Part shown: piece by piece, positions 1-10,544 of the stretch
How the letters are laid out: the number at the start of each line of letters is the position of its first letter
Numbering within the stretch: the first letter of the stretch is position 1
From: Companilactobacillus pabuli
GTDB taxonomy: Bacteria > Bacillota > Bacilli > Lactobacillales > Lactobacillaceae
DNA length: 64,000 bases
Direction of reading: 5' to 3'
Assembly: GCF_014058425.1 (NCBI RefSeq)
Contig: NZ_CP049366.1
Span: forward strand, 1,550,001 to 1,614,000
Position numbers and translations under genes: made by a program
Notes under the pieces: generated by a model
The model's database searches: none
Told to the model about the DNA's origin: nothing
The model's input: the letters and a program-made list of their open reading frames with translations, nothing else

Positions 1-159
1 TGTTTTACCAGAACCTGTTTCTGATTGAACAATAATATCCTTCTTCTTGTTGATCAATGAAATTACTGCTTCTTGGACTGGAGTTGGTTCTTCAAAATGT
101 ATCTCTTTTAATGATTTGTTAATAGCATCATTAAAGTTGTATTGTGAAAATTTAGTCAT
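1..159 (-). CDS. DEAD-box RNA helicase, N-terminal part only (cut by window edge)
   Basis: The minus strand from 159 encodes an open frame running off the left edge. It begins MTKFSQYNFNDAI, then has a Q-motif-like PTPVQ and ends in the Walker A (motif I) segment QSETGSGKT, the usual first 50 residues of a DEAD-box ATP-dependent RNA helicase that unwinds RNA duplexes. The ATG follows directly after the nrnA stop codon, with an AAGGGTG ribosome site lying in the end of nrnA, so the two genes are translationally linked. DEAD motif II and the C-terminal RecA lobe lie outside the window, so the subfamily cannot be given. Confidence 0.8.
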   Translation of the reverse strand, partial: MTKFSQYNFNDAINKSLKEIHFEEPTPVQEAVISLINKKKDIIVQSETGSGKT

Positions 160-1116
160 CTATTCACCCTTCTGGTTATATTTAGCTACTAAGTCTTTTA
201 GTTCTTCAAACATTTGTTTTACTTCATCAAGATCTTTGGCAGTTGCTCCACTAGCAAGTGGGTGTCCGCCACCATTGTGATTTTTGGCTAGTTCATTAAT
301 GATTGGTCCTTGAGAACGCAAGTGCATTCTGAAAGTTCCGTCGTCCTTTTGAACAGCTTCCATCCATGAACAAACTTCCTTCAAACGACCTGGTGTAGAA
401 ACGACTGAATTAGCTTGTTCTTGATTGATACCAAGTTTCTTCATCATATCAAGGTCGATCACGGCGTAGGCTGCACCGGTAGAATCGATTTGTAAAATAT
501 CGAATAAGACTCCTTGAAGTTTGGCTTGTTTTAAAGTGATCTCGTTCATCTTGTTGTTAATTGCTGCTGTATCAACGCCCAAAGCGATAAATTTACCACC
601 GACACGCATTGTATGTTCTGTAGTTGCTGGATACAAGAATCTTCCTGTATCACCAACGATTCCAGCGTATAAGTAATAAGCGACTTCTTTAGTCAAAGTC
701 AATTCAGAACTGCTGTCGATCAAGTCAGCGATAATTTCTGAACTAGAACTAGCATCAGTATTAACAAAAAGTTGATCTCCATAAGCATCATCATTAGGAT
801 GGTGGTCGATTTTGATCAAGTAAGCTCCATCATCAAAACGTTGATCGTCAATTCTTGGTCGATTGGCAGTATCTGTAACGATTACCAAAGCACCCTTGTA
901 GTCTTCATTAGTTACTTCTTGAACTGTTGAAAGCCACTTCAAACCTTCAGTGTTGTTACCACCAATTAAAACATTTTTTTCTGGAAATGCTTGGCGAATG
1001 GCTGTGGCTAAACCAGCTTGAGATCCCAATGCATCAGGATCAGGATTTTGATGACGTAGAATGATAATTCTATCATATTTTTTGATTGTTGCAATTATTT
1101 GCGCAAAGCTATTCAT
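160..1116 (-). CDS. nrnA: NrnA-type DHH/DHHA1 phosphoesterase (oligoribonuclease / pAp phosphatase)
   Basis: This 318-residue protein belongs to the DHH phosphoesterase family. Visible motifs are RHQNPDPDA at 21-29 (metal-binding motif I), DTA at 82-84, DHH at 104-106 and the C-terminal DHHA1 GGGHPLASG near 283. Family members degrade 2-5-nt RNA and convert 3'-phosphoadenosine 5'-phosphate to AMP, replacing Orn in Firmicutes. The start has a strong AAGGAGG about 5 nt upstream and overlaps the end of dinB by 8 nt, so it is translationally coupled to dinB and followed immediately by a DEAD-box helicase gene, a sensible RNA-decay pairing. Length is normal for the family. Confidence 0.93.
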   Translation of the reverse strand: MNSFAQIIATIKKYDRIIILRHQNPDPDALGSQAGLATAIRQAFPEKNVLIGGNNTEGLKWLSTVQEVTNEDYKGALVIVTDTANRPRIDDQRFDDGAYLIKIDHHPNDDAYGDQLFVNTDASSSSEIIADLIDSSSELTLTKEVAYYLYAGIVGDTGRFLYPATTEHTMRVGGKFIALGVDTAAINNKMNEITLKQAKLQGVLFDILQIDSTGAAYAVIDLDMMKKLGINQEQANSVVSTPGRLKEVCSWMEAVQKDDGTFRMHLRSQGPIINELAKNHNGGGHPLASGATAKDLDEVKQMFEELKDLVAKYNQKGE

Positions 1117-2242
1117 ACTTGTCCTCCTTATAAGACAAATTCAAAGAGACTTCCTCATATGACAATGGGTCAAGATTAGTGACCGTAATCCCCAAGAGGC
1201 GAATCTTTTGATCAGTTACCTTTAATTTATCATAAATATCTTTGGCAACACGATAAATTTCTGATTTTGTTTGGACATAATCTTGAAAACTCATTCGTTT
1301 AGTGATCGTTTCAAAGTCAGAATTTCGTAATTTTAAAACGACTGTCTTACCGTGCTGACGTTTTTTTCTTAAATCTTGACTGACTAATTCAGCCAAAAAA
1401 TCCAATTCCTGATAAATTTGTTCTTCGGTAACTAAATTACGATTATAAGTCCGTTCTCGACCGATCGATTTGCGCAAACGATGTCCTTCAACTGGAGAAT
1501 CATCGATACCGTGGACACGTTTATAAATTACGTAACCCATCTTGCCAAATTTTTGTAAAAACGTATCTTGATCGAGATTTTGTAAATCCTCACCAGTATA
1601 AATATCCATCTCGTGAAGTTTTTCTTGCATAGCTTTGCCGATACCGTTAAATTTTTCGATTGGAATCGGCTTGAGGAATTCTTTAGCATACTTACCCAAT
1701 ATAATCGTTCGGCCAAAAGGTTTGCGATAATCAGAAGCCATCTTAGCTAAGAATTTGTTATAAGAAATACCGACAGAACAAGTTAAATTCGTTTCTTTGA
1801 CGATTCGTTGTTGAATGTAATTGGCAATCTTGATTGTGTTAGTTTCATTGAGTTTATTTTTGGTGACATCTAAGTAGGCTTCATCCAAAGCGACTGATTG
1901 ATAGTTGTCCGTCACGTCCGCAAAAATATCATGAATTTGATTGGAAACATTACGATACAATTCAAAATTCGGTGGCGTGATGACTAGTTTTTCTTTAGGA
2001 ATCAAATCAACTGCTTGTTGAGCTGGCATGGCTGAATGAGCACCGTATTTTCTAGCATTGTAATTAGCTGTGGTTACTACTCCGTGATGATGGTGTTTTC
2101 GTGGATCTTGAGCTACTATCAAACATTTCTTTTTGTATTCGGGATGTTCTCTTTCTTCCACAGAAGCGAAAAAAGCATCCATATCAACATGGATGACTTT
2201 TCTGTTTTCTTCAATTTTAATGGGTATTTTTAAGAAGATAAT
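1109..2242 (-). CDS. dinB: DNA polymerase IV (Y family), apparent non-AUG start
   Basis: This is the translesion polymerase DinB. The palm-domain SVALDEAYLDVT with the catalytic acidic pair, helix-hairpin-helix segments near FNGIGKAM and a little-finger domain are visible. The first ATG (2182) begins at MDAFFASVEE, which would remove the first beta strand and the first metal-binding aspartate of the invariant HVDMDAFFA motif. The frame stays open upstream to a TGA at 2255-2257 and encodes IKIEENRKVIHVD, so translation must start earlier, yet no ATG, GTG or TTG exists there. An AGAGG at 2252-2248 sits 5 nt before an ATT at 2242-2240, which I take as the start (377 aa). An ATC at 2239 or a sequencing error are alternatives. 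The gene overlaps the end of zwf by a few bases of untranslated leader. Confidence 0.85.
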   Translation of the reverse strand: MIFLKIPIKIEENRKVIHVDMDAFFASVEEREHPEYKKKCLIVAQDPRKHHHHGVVTTANYNARKYGAHSAMPAQQAVDLIPKEKLVITPPNFELYRNVSNQIHDIFADVTDNYQSVALDEAYLDVTKNKLNETNTIKIANYIQQRIVKETNLTCSVGISYNKFLAKMASDYRKPFGRTIILGKYAKEFLKPIPIEKFNGIGKAMQEKLHEMDIYTGEDLQNLDQDTFLQKFGKMGYVIYKRVHGIDDSPVEGHRLRKSIGRERTYNRNLVTEEQIYQELDFLAELVSQDLRKKRQHGKTVVLKLRNSDFETITKRMSFQDYVQTKSEIYRVAKDIYDKLKVTDQKIRLLGITVTNLDPLSYEEVSLNLSYKEDKYE

Positions 2243-2250
2243 TAATACCT

Positions 2251-3690
2251 CTAATCATCCCAAACCCAAGAATTACCATCACGTTCAAGTAACATTTCTG
2301 CAGCATCTGGTCCCATTGTGCCACTAATGTAATTTGGAAATTCTGGTGTTTGACTAGCCCAACGTTCTTCAATCGTATCGATGTACTTCCAAGTACTTCT
2401 TAGTTCATCCCAAAGTGTGAAGTGAACACGATCTCCAGAAAGAATATCGATGATCAAGCTTTCATAAGCTTCACGAGCATTATCGAAGTCTTTTTCTTCT
2501 GGGAATTTGATGAAATCTTGAGCTGACTCTTTGTAGTCAATTCCGTTGATCAAAATGCTGTGATCGTCTTTTCTTTCAATCAAGAGTGTCACGACTGTAT
2601 TAGGTTTAATGCCCAGTTCATCAACTTTTTCGTTGAAAACAATATCAATTCTTGAAGTTTTGTCTGGCATTCTCTTACCAGAACGAACATAAAATGGTAC
2701 ACCACTCCAACGATCTGAATCAAATTCAAGTTTACCAGCAGTGAAAGTTTCAATGTTAGAATCTGCTGCTACTTTGTCTTCTTGGCGATAAGCATTTTCT
2801 TCACCGAGTTTATCAGTGTCATATTGTCCACGAACAAAATCTTGATCAACTTGTTCTGGAGTCATTTCTTTCAAAGAAGCGAATAAGTCACACTTGTGTT
2901 TGTGAATAATTTTGGCATCAGTAGCTTCTGGTTCGTCCATGGCTGTGGCACCGATAATTTGCATGATGTGGTTTTGAACCATATCACGAAGGACTCCAGC
3001 AGTTTCATAGTATCCACCACGATCTTCAACACCGATTTTTTCAGCCAAAGTTACTTGAATATTTGAAACATACTTGTTATTCAAAGCTTTTTCAAATTTA
3101 GGGTTGTGAGCACGAAGGTCAGGAATAACTTGAACCATCTTTTTACCTAAATAGTGGTCGATACGGTAAATATCGTCTTCTGGGAAAGCTTTAGAAATAT
3201 TGCCATTCAATTCACAAGCTGAATCTAAATCACGGCCAAATGGTTTTTCGATAACTAAACGGTTGTAACCATCAGTCTTCAAACCTTCTGAATTAATGTG
3301 TTCAGCAACGGTTCCAAAGAATCTTGGAGCAATTGCCATGTAGTAAACGCGGTTGTGGCCAGCAGAAAATTGATCATCTAGTTTAGCAGCCAAATTCTTT
3401 AGAGCAATATAATGTTCTGAATCATTGACGTCATGTGATTGATAGAAGAAATGTTGTGCAAATTCTTTCATTACATTTTCACTATCATCAAAATAGTCCT
3501 TCAAAGAAGTGATAACAGTTTCACGGAAATAGTCATCACTCCAAGGACGACGGGCAGTACCGATAACGGCGAAGTGGTCTTTTAAAAATCCCGATTTATA
3601 CAAGCGGAACAAGGAAGGATACAGTTTTCGATGAGCTAAATCACCAGATCCCCCAAAAATAATAAAAATTGCTGATTTTTCTGTAACCAT
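2251..3690 (-). CDS. zwf: Glucose-6-phosphate 1-dehydrogenase
   Basis: A 479-residue G6PDH that oxidises glucose 6-phosphate to 6-phosphogluconolactone with NADP+, the first step of the oxidative pentose phosphate/phosphoketolase route in the cytosol. The Rossmann fingerprint GGSGDLAHRKLYPSLF lies at 13-28, the coenzyme-site lysine in VIEKPFGRDL near 148-157, and the active-site signature RIDHYLGK near 176-183. A good AAAGGAG lies about 7 nt before the ATG. The gene is followed by dinB with no room for a terminator, so dinB, nrnA and the helicase may be read through from it. The 3691-4127 gap upstream holds the promoter and repeat element A. Confidence 0.97.
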   Translation of the reverse strand: MVTEKSAIFIIFGGSGDLAHRKLYPSLFRLYKSGFLKDHFAVIGTARRPWSDDYFRETVITSLKDYFDDSENVMKEFAQHFFYQSHDVNDSEHYIALKNLAAKLDDQFSAGHNRVYYMAIAPRFFGTVAEHINSEGLKTDGYNRLVIEKPFGRDLDSACELNGNISKAFPEDDIYRIDHYLGKKMVQVIPDLRAHNPKFEKALNNKYVSNIQVTLAEKIGVEDRGGYYETAGVLRDMVQNHIMQIIGATAMDEPEATDAKIIHKHKCDLFASLKEMTPEQVDQDFVRGQYDTDKLGEENAYRQEDKVAADSNIETFTAGKLEFDSDRWSGVPFYVRSGKRMPDKTSRIDIVFNEKVDELGIKPNTVVTLLIERKDDHSILINGIDYKESAQDFIKFPEEKDFDNAREAYESLIIDILSGDRVHFTLWDELRSTWKYIDTIEERWASQTPEFPNYISGTMGPDAAEMLLERDGNSWVWDD

Positions 3691-3848
3691 TTTTAAACTC
3701 CTTTGAAAGCATCATGTAATTATATTTTACAACATGAATTATTAAACTTCTTCATTAAACGCTTATTATTTATATAAATATGTTGTTTACTTGGAAATGA
3801 TATACCCTCAAGTTGGGTTTAAGGCAAGAAAAAATACTTGCTAAGTAT

Positions 3849-4014
3849 GCCGTCGTCCGCAAAAGCCCTGTGATTGGCTGGAACGCTGCCGGCACTATTT
3901 TGAGCTTTTGCATGGCCCCAAAGACGCAAAATCTCAAAACTAGGCCTTTTTGTAAGTGCTAAAGCACTAACAAAAATCTGGCGGCTGAGCCATCACAGGG
4001 CTTTTGCTCCCGAC
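3849..4014 (+). repeat. Covarying multi-arm intergenic element, copy A
   Basis: One of five copies of an intergenic element that begins GCCGTCGTCCGC and ends near CCCGAC. Stem P1 pairs AAAAGCCCTGTGAT (3861-3874) with ATCACAGGGCTTTT (3992-4005), 14 of 14. Inside are conserved GGCTGGAAC, stem P2 (GCTGCC with GGCGGC), stem P3 (TTTTGAGCTTTTGCAT with a GACGCAAAATCTCAAAA arm) and hairpin P4 (TTTTTGTAAGTGCT with AGCACTAACAAAAA). It fills most of the 437-bp gap between zwf and yajC. The rest of that gap holds the zwf promoter side and the yajC terminator. The function is unknown. Confidence 0.8.
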
Positions 4015-4084
4015 TGAATTCTTCTTTTTTGCTTCTCTGTCTTAAAGATAAGGTCAAAAACAAAACATTAAAACCAAAACCTAC

Positions 4085-4121
4085 AAAAAAAGATTGGAGC
4101 GCTTGGCTTCAATCTTTTTTT
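4085..4121 (-). terminator. Intrinsic terminator after yajC
   Basis: A hairpin pairs AGATTG-AGCC type arms around a short loop, flanked by A7 on the left and T7 on the right, so on the minus strand it is a stem followed by a U run just after the yajC stop codon. The symmetric A/T flanks would let it work from both sides. Confidence 0.8.
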
Positions 4122-4127
4122 GATTAA

Positions 4128-4628
4128 TTATTTTGTTTCTTCTTTTGTATCTTCTGCATCTTTTGAGTCTTCAGCTTTTGGTTCTTCAACTTTTGAATCT
4201 TCGGCTGGTTTTTCGTCAGCAGTTTCTACTTTTTCAGTTTCAGCTTCTTTTGGTTCTTTAGCTGGAGCTTCTTTCTTTTCATTCTTTGCTTCTGCACTGT
4301 CTTCCTTAGCAGCTGTTACGCTGTTACCTGGTTCAGCACGACGAATGAAGTTTAGGTCAAATGTTAGATAAATTCCGTCACAATCTACGACAACTTCTTT
4401 GTTGTCACGATCGATTGATGCGATAACACCTTTGATACCACCAAGAGTAACAACTTTGTCACCTTTGTTCATGCCTTTAAGCATTTCTTGACGTTTTTGT
4501 TGTTGCTTCTTTTGGGGACGAATTGATAAAAAGTACATACCAACGAACATGATAACGACAAAAATCATGAGTCCCATTGATCCACCAGCACCTGCAGCGC
4601 CTAATGTAAGCATATTCAAATTTTCCAC
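4128..4628 (-). CDS. yajC: Preprotein translocase subunit YajC with long acidic tail
   Basis: This 166-residue protein has one N-terminal membrane helix (about residues 17-36, MGLMIFVVIMFVGMYFL) followed by the family signature SIRPQKKQQQKRQEMLKGMNKGDKVVTLGGIKGVI. YajC associates with SecDF at the Sec translocon. The conserved part ends near residue 100. The last 60 or so residues are an alternating Glu/Lys/Ala low-complexity tail that is absent from short YajC proteins such as that of E. coli. It is the last gene of the queA-tgt-yajC set and is closed by the terminator at 4085-4121. Confidence 0.93.
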   Translation of the reverse strand: MENLNMLTLGAAGAGGSMGLMIFVVIMFVGMYFLSIRPQKKQQQKRQEMLKGMNKGDKVVTLGGIKGVIASIDRDNKEVVVDCDGIYLTFDLNFIRRAEPGNSVTAAKEDSAEAKNEKKEAPAKEPKEAETEKVETADEKPAEDSKVEEPKAEDSKDAEDTKEETK

Positions 4629-4709
4629 CTCTTAATAATTTGCATAAGTATAGATTAACAAAAATTTTCCTGTCTTTCCACACTAGTAGGTTTTTCTTAT
4701 CAAAATCTT

Positions 4710-5861
<1,152 letters not shown>

Positions 5862-6896
5862 CTACTTAATGAACATTGCATCGCCAAAACTGAAGAAACG
5901 ATATTTTTCCTCAACAGCATGACGATAAGCGTTCAAGATATTTTCACGACCAGTAAATGCAGCAACTAACATAACCAAAGTTGATTTTGGCAAATGGAAG
6001 TTAGTGATAAATTCATCAACGACCTTCCATTCGTAGCCAGGTTTGATGAAAATGTCAGTCCAGCCACTGTCGGCTTTGATTTCGCCATTGAACTTGGTAC
6101 CGATAGTTTCTAGCGTTCTGATTGAAGTAGTTCCAGTCGCAACGATCTTGCCACCATTTTTCCTAACTTCATTCAAAGTCTTAGCTGAATCTTCATCCAA
6201 ACGATAAAATTCTGAATGCATTACGTGCTTATCAACGTCAGTTTCAGTTACGGGTCTAAATGTTCCTAAACCAACATGCAAAGTTACATAGACTAATTTA
6301 ACGCCCTTTTCTTCGACTTTCTTGAGGAGATCTTTTGTCCAGTGCAAACCAGCAGTTGGAGCAGCGGCTGAACCATTTTCTTTGGCATAAACAGTTTGAT
6401 AACGGTCAGGATCATCGAGTTTTTCTTTGATGTATGGAGGAAGTGGCATTTCACCTAATTGTTCCAAAATCTCCATAAAGATTCCTTGATAATGAAATTC
6501 GATGATTTTTCCACCGTGTTCAAGGTCTTCCAAAACTTCAGCTTCAAGTTGACCATCGCCAAATTGAACCTTTGTACCGACTTTGGCACGACGAGCTGGC
6601 TTCATCAAAACTTCCCACTTGTCGCCTTCGATGTTGTTCAACAACAACACTTCTTCATGGCCGTCAGTGTCTTCTTTAGTCCCGTACAAACGAGCTGGTA
6701 GAACACGAGAATTGTTCATAACTAAAGCATCCCCAGGGTTCAAATAATCCAAGATGTCATAAAAATGCTTGTCTTGATATTCACCTGTTTTGTGATCCAA
6801 AACGAGTAGTCTTGAGTGATCACGATCTTTGATAGGTGTTTGAGCAATTAGTTCTTCTGGTAAATCATAATCAAAATCTTCGGTTGATAGTGACAT
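5862..6896 (-). CDS. queA: S-adenosylmethionine:tRNA ribosyltransferase-isomerase
   Basis: A 344-residue QueA, which transfers the ribosyl moiety of SAM to preQ1 in tRNA to make epoxyqueuosine. The N-terminus [17 protein letters not shown] and the motifs [29 protein letters not shown] and [11 protein letters not shown]-type segment ([11 protein letters not shown]) are family hallmarks. AAGGAGAT lies about 6 nt before the ATG. It starts a three-gene transcript with tgt and yajC, separated from ruvB by a hairpin at 6944-6970. Confidence 0.97.
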   Translation of the reverse strand: MSLSTEDFDYDLPEELIAQTPIKDRDHSRLLVLDHKTGEYQDKHFYDILDYLNPGDALVMNNSRVLPARLYGTKEDTDGHEEVLLLNNIEGDKWEVLMKPARRAKVGTKVQFGDGQLEAEVLEDLEHGGKIIEFHYQGIFMEILEQLGEMPLPPYIKEKLDDPDRYQTVYAKENGSAAAPTAGLHWTKDLLKKVEEKGVKLVYVTLHVGLGTFRPVTETDVDKHVMHSEFYRLDEDSAKTLNEVRKNGGKIVATGTTSIRTLETIGTKFNGEIKADSGWTDIFIKPGYEWKVVDEFITNFHLPKSTLVMLVAAFTGRENILNAYRHAVEEKYRFFSFGDAMFIK

Positions 6897-6943
6897 TAAT
6901 GTAATCTCCTTTTATGTGGTTTAACAAAATTCTTTAGATACGC

Positions 6944-6970
6944 CAAAACGAGTAAATCGCTTTACTCGTT
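6944..6970 (-). terminator. Terminator-like hairpin overlapping the ruvB stop codon
   Basis: On the minus strand ACGAGTAAA, a GCGA loop and TTTACTCGT form a 9-bp stem followed by TTTT. The 5' arm contains the last codon and TAA of ruvB. The U run is short, so some read-through into queA is likely. Confidence 0.6.
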
Positions 6971-7990
6971 TTTTTCGGGATAAGGTATTCCCATGTGTTC
7001 ATAACCTTTTCTCGTCACGACACGACCCTTGGCAGTTCTCTTCAAGAATCCCATTTGCATAAGATATGGTTCATAAACTTCTTCAATTGTTTCTTGGTCT
7101 TCACCGATGTTGGCAGCGATGACTTTTAGACCAACGGGACCACCATTGTACAATTCAATGATCATCTCTAAAATTCGACGGTCCAAATGATCTAATCCAG
7201 CATCGTCAACTTGTAATTGGTTCAAAGCAGATTTTGCCATCTTGTAATCAATCGTATCTTGATTTGCTACTTGAGCAAAATCACGGACACGCTTGAGCAA
7301 TCGGTTGGCAATTCTAGGTGTCCCACGGGATCTTCTAGCAATCTCATGAGCTCCTTCTTCATCGACATTGATATTTAAAACTCGTGCAGAACGGAAAACA
7401 ATTTTAGACAATTCATCTATGGTATAGTACTCCATTCTTTCGACAATTCCAAACCGATCTCTTAGTGGTGCAGAAAGTTTTCCAGCAGCCGTTGTCGCAC
7501 CAATTAAAGTGTAAGGCACTAGTTGGTGATGCAATGATCGTGATTCACTACCTTGACCAACGATGATATCAATGTAGAAATCTTCCATTGCTGAATACAA
7601 AACTTCTTCAACCGCTCTAGGCATACGATGGATTTCATCAATAAACAAGACGTCACCTGGTTCTAGTTCATCCAAGACAGCTACTAAGTCGCCAGATTTT
7701 TCAATCGAAGGACCAGTTGTCGTATGGATGTTGACGCCCATTTCGTTAGCGATGATCATAGCCAAAGTTGTTTTACCTAACCCTGGAGGTCCGTATAGCA
7801 AAACGTGGTCTAGAGTTTGTTGGCGTTGTTTGGCAGCTTTGATATAAACATCTAATTCTTTTTTAGCTTTTTCTTGACCTAAATATTGGTCAAAACTTTG
7901 GGGACGGAGCGTTTGTTCAACGATATTTTCAATATTATCTAATGAATCGGCATCCGTTAAACGTTCATCATCATTTTCGATAATTGACAC
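6962..7990 (-). CDS. ruvB: Holliday junction DNA helicase RuvB
   Basis: The 342-residue AAA+ motor of the RuvAB branch migration complex. Walker [10 protein letters not shown] is at 67-75, Walker B FIDEIHR near 118, sensor [20 protein letters not shown] near 165-183 with its arginine finger, and a C-terminal winged helix (residues 260-335). It follows ruvA by 4 nt, giving a tight mutS-mutL-ruvA-ruvB repair and recombination operon. Confidence 0.98.
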   Translation of the reverse strand: MSIIENDDERLTDADSLDNIENIVEQTLRPQSFDQYLGQEKAKKELDVYIKAAKQRQQTLDHVLLYGPPGLGKTTLAMIIANEMGVNIHTTTGPSIEKSGDLVAVLDELEPGDVLFIDEIHRMPRAVEEVLYSAMEDFYIDIIVGQGSESRSLHHQLVPYTLIGATTAAGKLSAPLRDRFGIVERMEYYTIDELSKIVFRSARVLNINVDEEGAHEIARRSRGTPRIANRLLKRVRDFAQVANQDTIDYKMAKSALNQLQVDDAGLDHLDRRILEMIIELYNGGPVGLKVIAANIGEDQETIEEVYEPYLMQMGFLKRTAKGRVVTRKGYEHMGIPYPEKNE

Positions 7991-7994
7991 CTCC

Positions 7995-8582
7995 CTAACT
8001 CAATAATTTTAAACCGGCACGTAAGTATTCGTCGGCAGATTTGAGATTTTCTTTTTCTAATTGTGACTTTACTTTACTGATTTCTTTAGCTGAATAACCT
8101 AGTGAATCTAAGGCTGCTAGTCCATCTTCTAGTTCTTGATTGCCGCTACTTAAGACGGCTGGAGTTTCACCTAGAGTCATCTGACCTTCAGCGGTAAATT
8201 TACCAGATAGATCCAAGATGATTTGTTGAGCAGTCTTCTTACCAATCTTAGGAAACTTAGTTAAGAATTTGACATCGTCATTTTCAATCGCATGGATCAA
8301 ACCTTGTAAGTCTTGCCCAGCTAAAATGGCTAAAGCACTCTTTGGCCCAATTCCTGAAACGCTGATTAAATGTAGGAAAATATTTTTCTCATTCAAATCA
8401 TAAAAACCATACAAGGACTGTTCATTATCACGGACGATTTGTTCAACATAAACTCTGGCTTCTTGATTTTCTTCGTAACGATAAGGATTAGCCACTTGGA
8501 CTTTGTAGCCGACACCTTGGACATCCACCACAATATATGAAGGAGTCACTGATGTTATTAAACCATTCAAATATTCAAACAT
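7995..8582 (-). CDS. ruvA: Holliday junction DNA helicase RuvA
   Basis: This 195-residue subunit binds four-way junctions and loads RuvB. The N-terminal OB fold is [28 protein letters not shown], followed by two helix-hairpin-helix motifs ([16 protein letters not shown] and [14 protein letters not shown]) and a C-terminal RuvB-binding domain ending LRAGLKLL. It starts 4 nt after the mutL stop codon. Confidence 0.97.
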   Translation of the reverse strand: MFEYLNGLITSVTPSYIVVDVQGVGYKVQVANPYRYEENQEARVYVEQIVRDNEQSLYGFYDLNEKNIFLHLISVSGIGPKSALAILAGQDLQGLIHAIENDDVKFLTKFPKIGKKTAQQIILDLSGKFTAEGQMTLGETPAVLSSGNQELEDGLAALDSLGYSAKEISKVKSQLEKENLKSADEYLRAGLKLLS

Positions 8583-8585
8583 AAT

Positions 8586-10520
8586 TTATTCACTCTCTCT
8601 AGTATCGTGTGGATCCTGGATTCTCTTGAACATTTTCTCGAGATCCTTGTTGCTGAATTGTACTAAAACTGGACGACCATGGGGACAATTGTAAGGATTC
8701 TCAGCTTTAGTCAAATTCTCCAATAACTTTCGTGCTTCATTGTCAGTTATGTGGTGATTAGCTTTGATAGCTCGCTTACAACTCATCATGATGGCGTTCT
8801 TCTCACGGAAGCTGGCCACACTAATTTTAGAATCATTTAGGACATAGTCAATCATTTCTTTGATAGTCGATTCCTCTTGTCCGGGTACAAACCACGTTGG
8901 ATGAGTGTTGACGACAAAACTGTTTTGACCAAAGTCATCTAAATATAAACCGATACTCTCCAAAACGGGCTTCTTTTCCTTGATCAAGATACTTTCAGCG
9001 TTGGGATAATCCAAGACGATTGGAACTAATAATTTTTGTTGGTCGTTAGAAACCTTGCCAATTTCTTTGCGATAGTATTCGTAGTTAACTCGTTCTTGAG
9101 CGGCATGTTGATCAATCAAATAAAAGCCATCTTCACTCTCAGCGACTAAATAAGTTCCATGGATTTGACCGATGTAGCGCAAATTTGGAAAACCAATCGT
9201 TTCTTCTTGTGATACTGGCTCTTGCTGAGTTGTTTGTTGCGAATCTACTACTCGAACCTTTTGATCAGTTTCTTGTTTGAGCCGTTGATCCCAAGCTTTG
9301 AGATGTTTTGGGTCTTTGAAAATCGGCATCCCGTCCATTGGTGTTTCTACTGGTGTTTCTGGTGACATTGGACGTTGATATTCTGGTCCGGGTTCAGCTG
9401 TAGCTGTCATTAGTGGTTCGTTGATTTTGTCGATAGTTGAAATGTCGTTTAAACTGATTTGTTCAGGTTTATACGTATCGACTTTAGGCGTGATCTCTTT
9501 TTTACCGAGATTTTTGACTGCATCCGGAATTAAGTTTTGATTTGACAAACGTTCCCGAATTCCATTACTTATCAAGTCGCCGATGTGACCTTCATTAGTC
9601 AAACGAACTTCTTGTTTCGTCGGATGGACATTGATATCGACTAGAGCTGGATCCATAGTAATATTGACTACCGCAATTGGAAATCTTGCCACCATCAACT
9701 TCGAGCCGTAGCCTCTGATAATAGCGTTAGTTAATTGGAAATTACGAATGTAGCGACCGTTCAAAATTATTGAAATATACGAACGATTGGAACGAGTCGT
9801 ATCTGGTTTTGAGAAGTAACCTTTGATTTGATAATCAGGGTCAGAATTTTCAAAATCGAGCATGTGACTAGCAATCGTACGACCATAAATTCCGGCAATC
9901 GTCTGTTGTAAATTGTTGTTGCCAGATGTCCAAACTAAGTCCTTACCTTCATGAATCAAGCGAAATGAGATCTCGGGATGACCCATAGCTAAGCGGTCAA
10001 CGATATCAACGATTTTATTCAATTCAGTGTGCAATGATTTAACGTATTTCAAGCGAGCGGGCGTATTGAAGAATAAGTCTTCAACTGTCATGGTCGTTCC
10101 TTTTGAGCGGGCAAAGGTTTCCTTTTTAATCAATTCATTACCAGAAAACTTAGCTCGTTGAGCTGATTTGCCGTCCACACTTGTCACAACCGTTAGTTTG
10201 GAAACAGAGGCGATACTAGCCAAAGCTTCACCACGAAATCCTAATGTTTTGACATTGAACAAGTCACGGTCAGTTGAGATCTTACTAGTCGTGTGGGGCA
10301 AAAAGGCCACTTCAACATCATCACTGGCGATTCCTTTACCATTGTCGTTAACTTCGATCGATTTCAATCCAGCTTGAGCGACAGTAATTAAAACTTGGGT
10401 AGCTTTGGCATCGATGGAATTTTCCACCAGCTCTTTGACGACTGATGCTGGGCGTTCAATAACTTCCCCAGCTGCGATCTGGTTGCTTAATTCAACTGGT
10501 AGTTCATGAATAATACCCAT
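8586..10520 (-). CDS. mutL: DNA mismatch repair protein MutL
   Basis: A 644-residue MutL. The GHKL ATPase domain occupies about 1-330 with NQIAAGEVIERP, DNGKGI (the motif with the Mg/ATP aspartate), TLGFRGEAL and the segment FFNTPARLK. A variable linker (about 340-440) precedes the C-terminal dimerisation domain. The C-terminal domain carries DQHAAQERVNYE and near its end CPHGRP, the metal-site motifs of MutL proteins with endonuclease activity. I infer a nicking MutL, as in Gram-positive bacteria without MutH. It lies 24 nt downstream of mutS. Confidence 0.97.
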   Translation of the reverse strand: MGIIHELPVELSNQIAAGEVIERPASVVKELVENSIDAKATQVLITVAQAGLKSIEVNDNGKGIASDDVEVAFLPHTTSKISTDRDLFNVKTLGFRGEALASIASVSKLTVVTSVDGKSAQRAKFSGNELIKKETFARSKGTTMTVEDLFFNTPARLKYVKSLHTELNKIVDIVDRLAMGHPEISFRLIHEGKDLVWTSGNNNLQQTIAGIYGRTIASHMLDFENSDPDYQIKGYFSKPDTTRSNRSYISIILNGRYIRNFQLTNAIIRGYGSKLMVARFPIAVVNITMDPALVDINVHPTKQEVRLTNEGHIGDLISNGIRERLSNQNLIPDAVKNLGKKEITPKVDTYKPEQISLNDISTIDKINEPLMTATAEPGPEYQRPMSPETPVETPMDGMPIFKDPKHLKAWDQRLKQETDQKVRVVDSQQTTQQEPVSQEETIGFPNLRYIGQIHGTYLVAESEDGFYLIDQHAAQERVNYEYYRKEIGKVSNDQQKLLVPIVLDYPNAESILIKEKKPVLESIGLYLDDFGQNSFVVNTHPTWFVPGQEESTIKEMIDYVLNDSKISVASFREKNAIMMSCKRAIKANHHITDNEARKLLENLTKAENPYNCPHGRPVLVQFSNKDLEKMFKRIQDPHDTRESE

Positions 10521-10544
10521 TTTTCCACCTTCTTTTATTTAAGT

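Noticed and set aside
4120-4371. Ser/Ala/Phe-rich plus-strand frame
   Set aside because: Antisense shadow of the Glu/Lys-rich tail of yajC.
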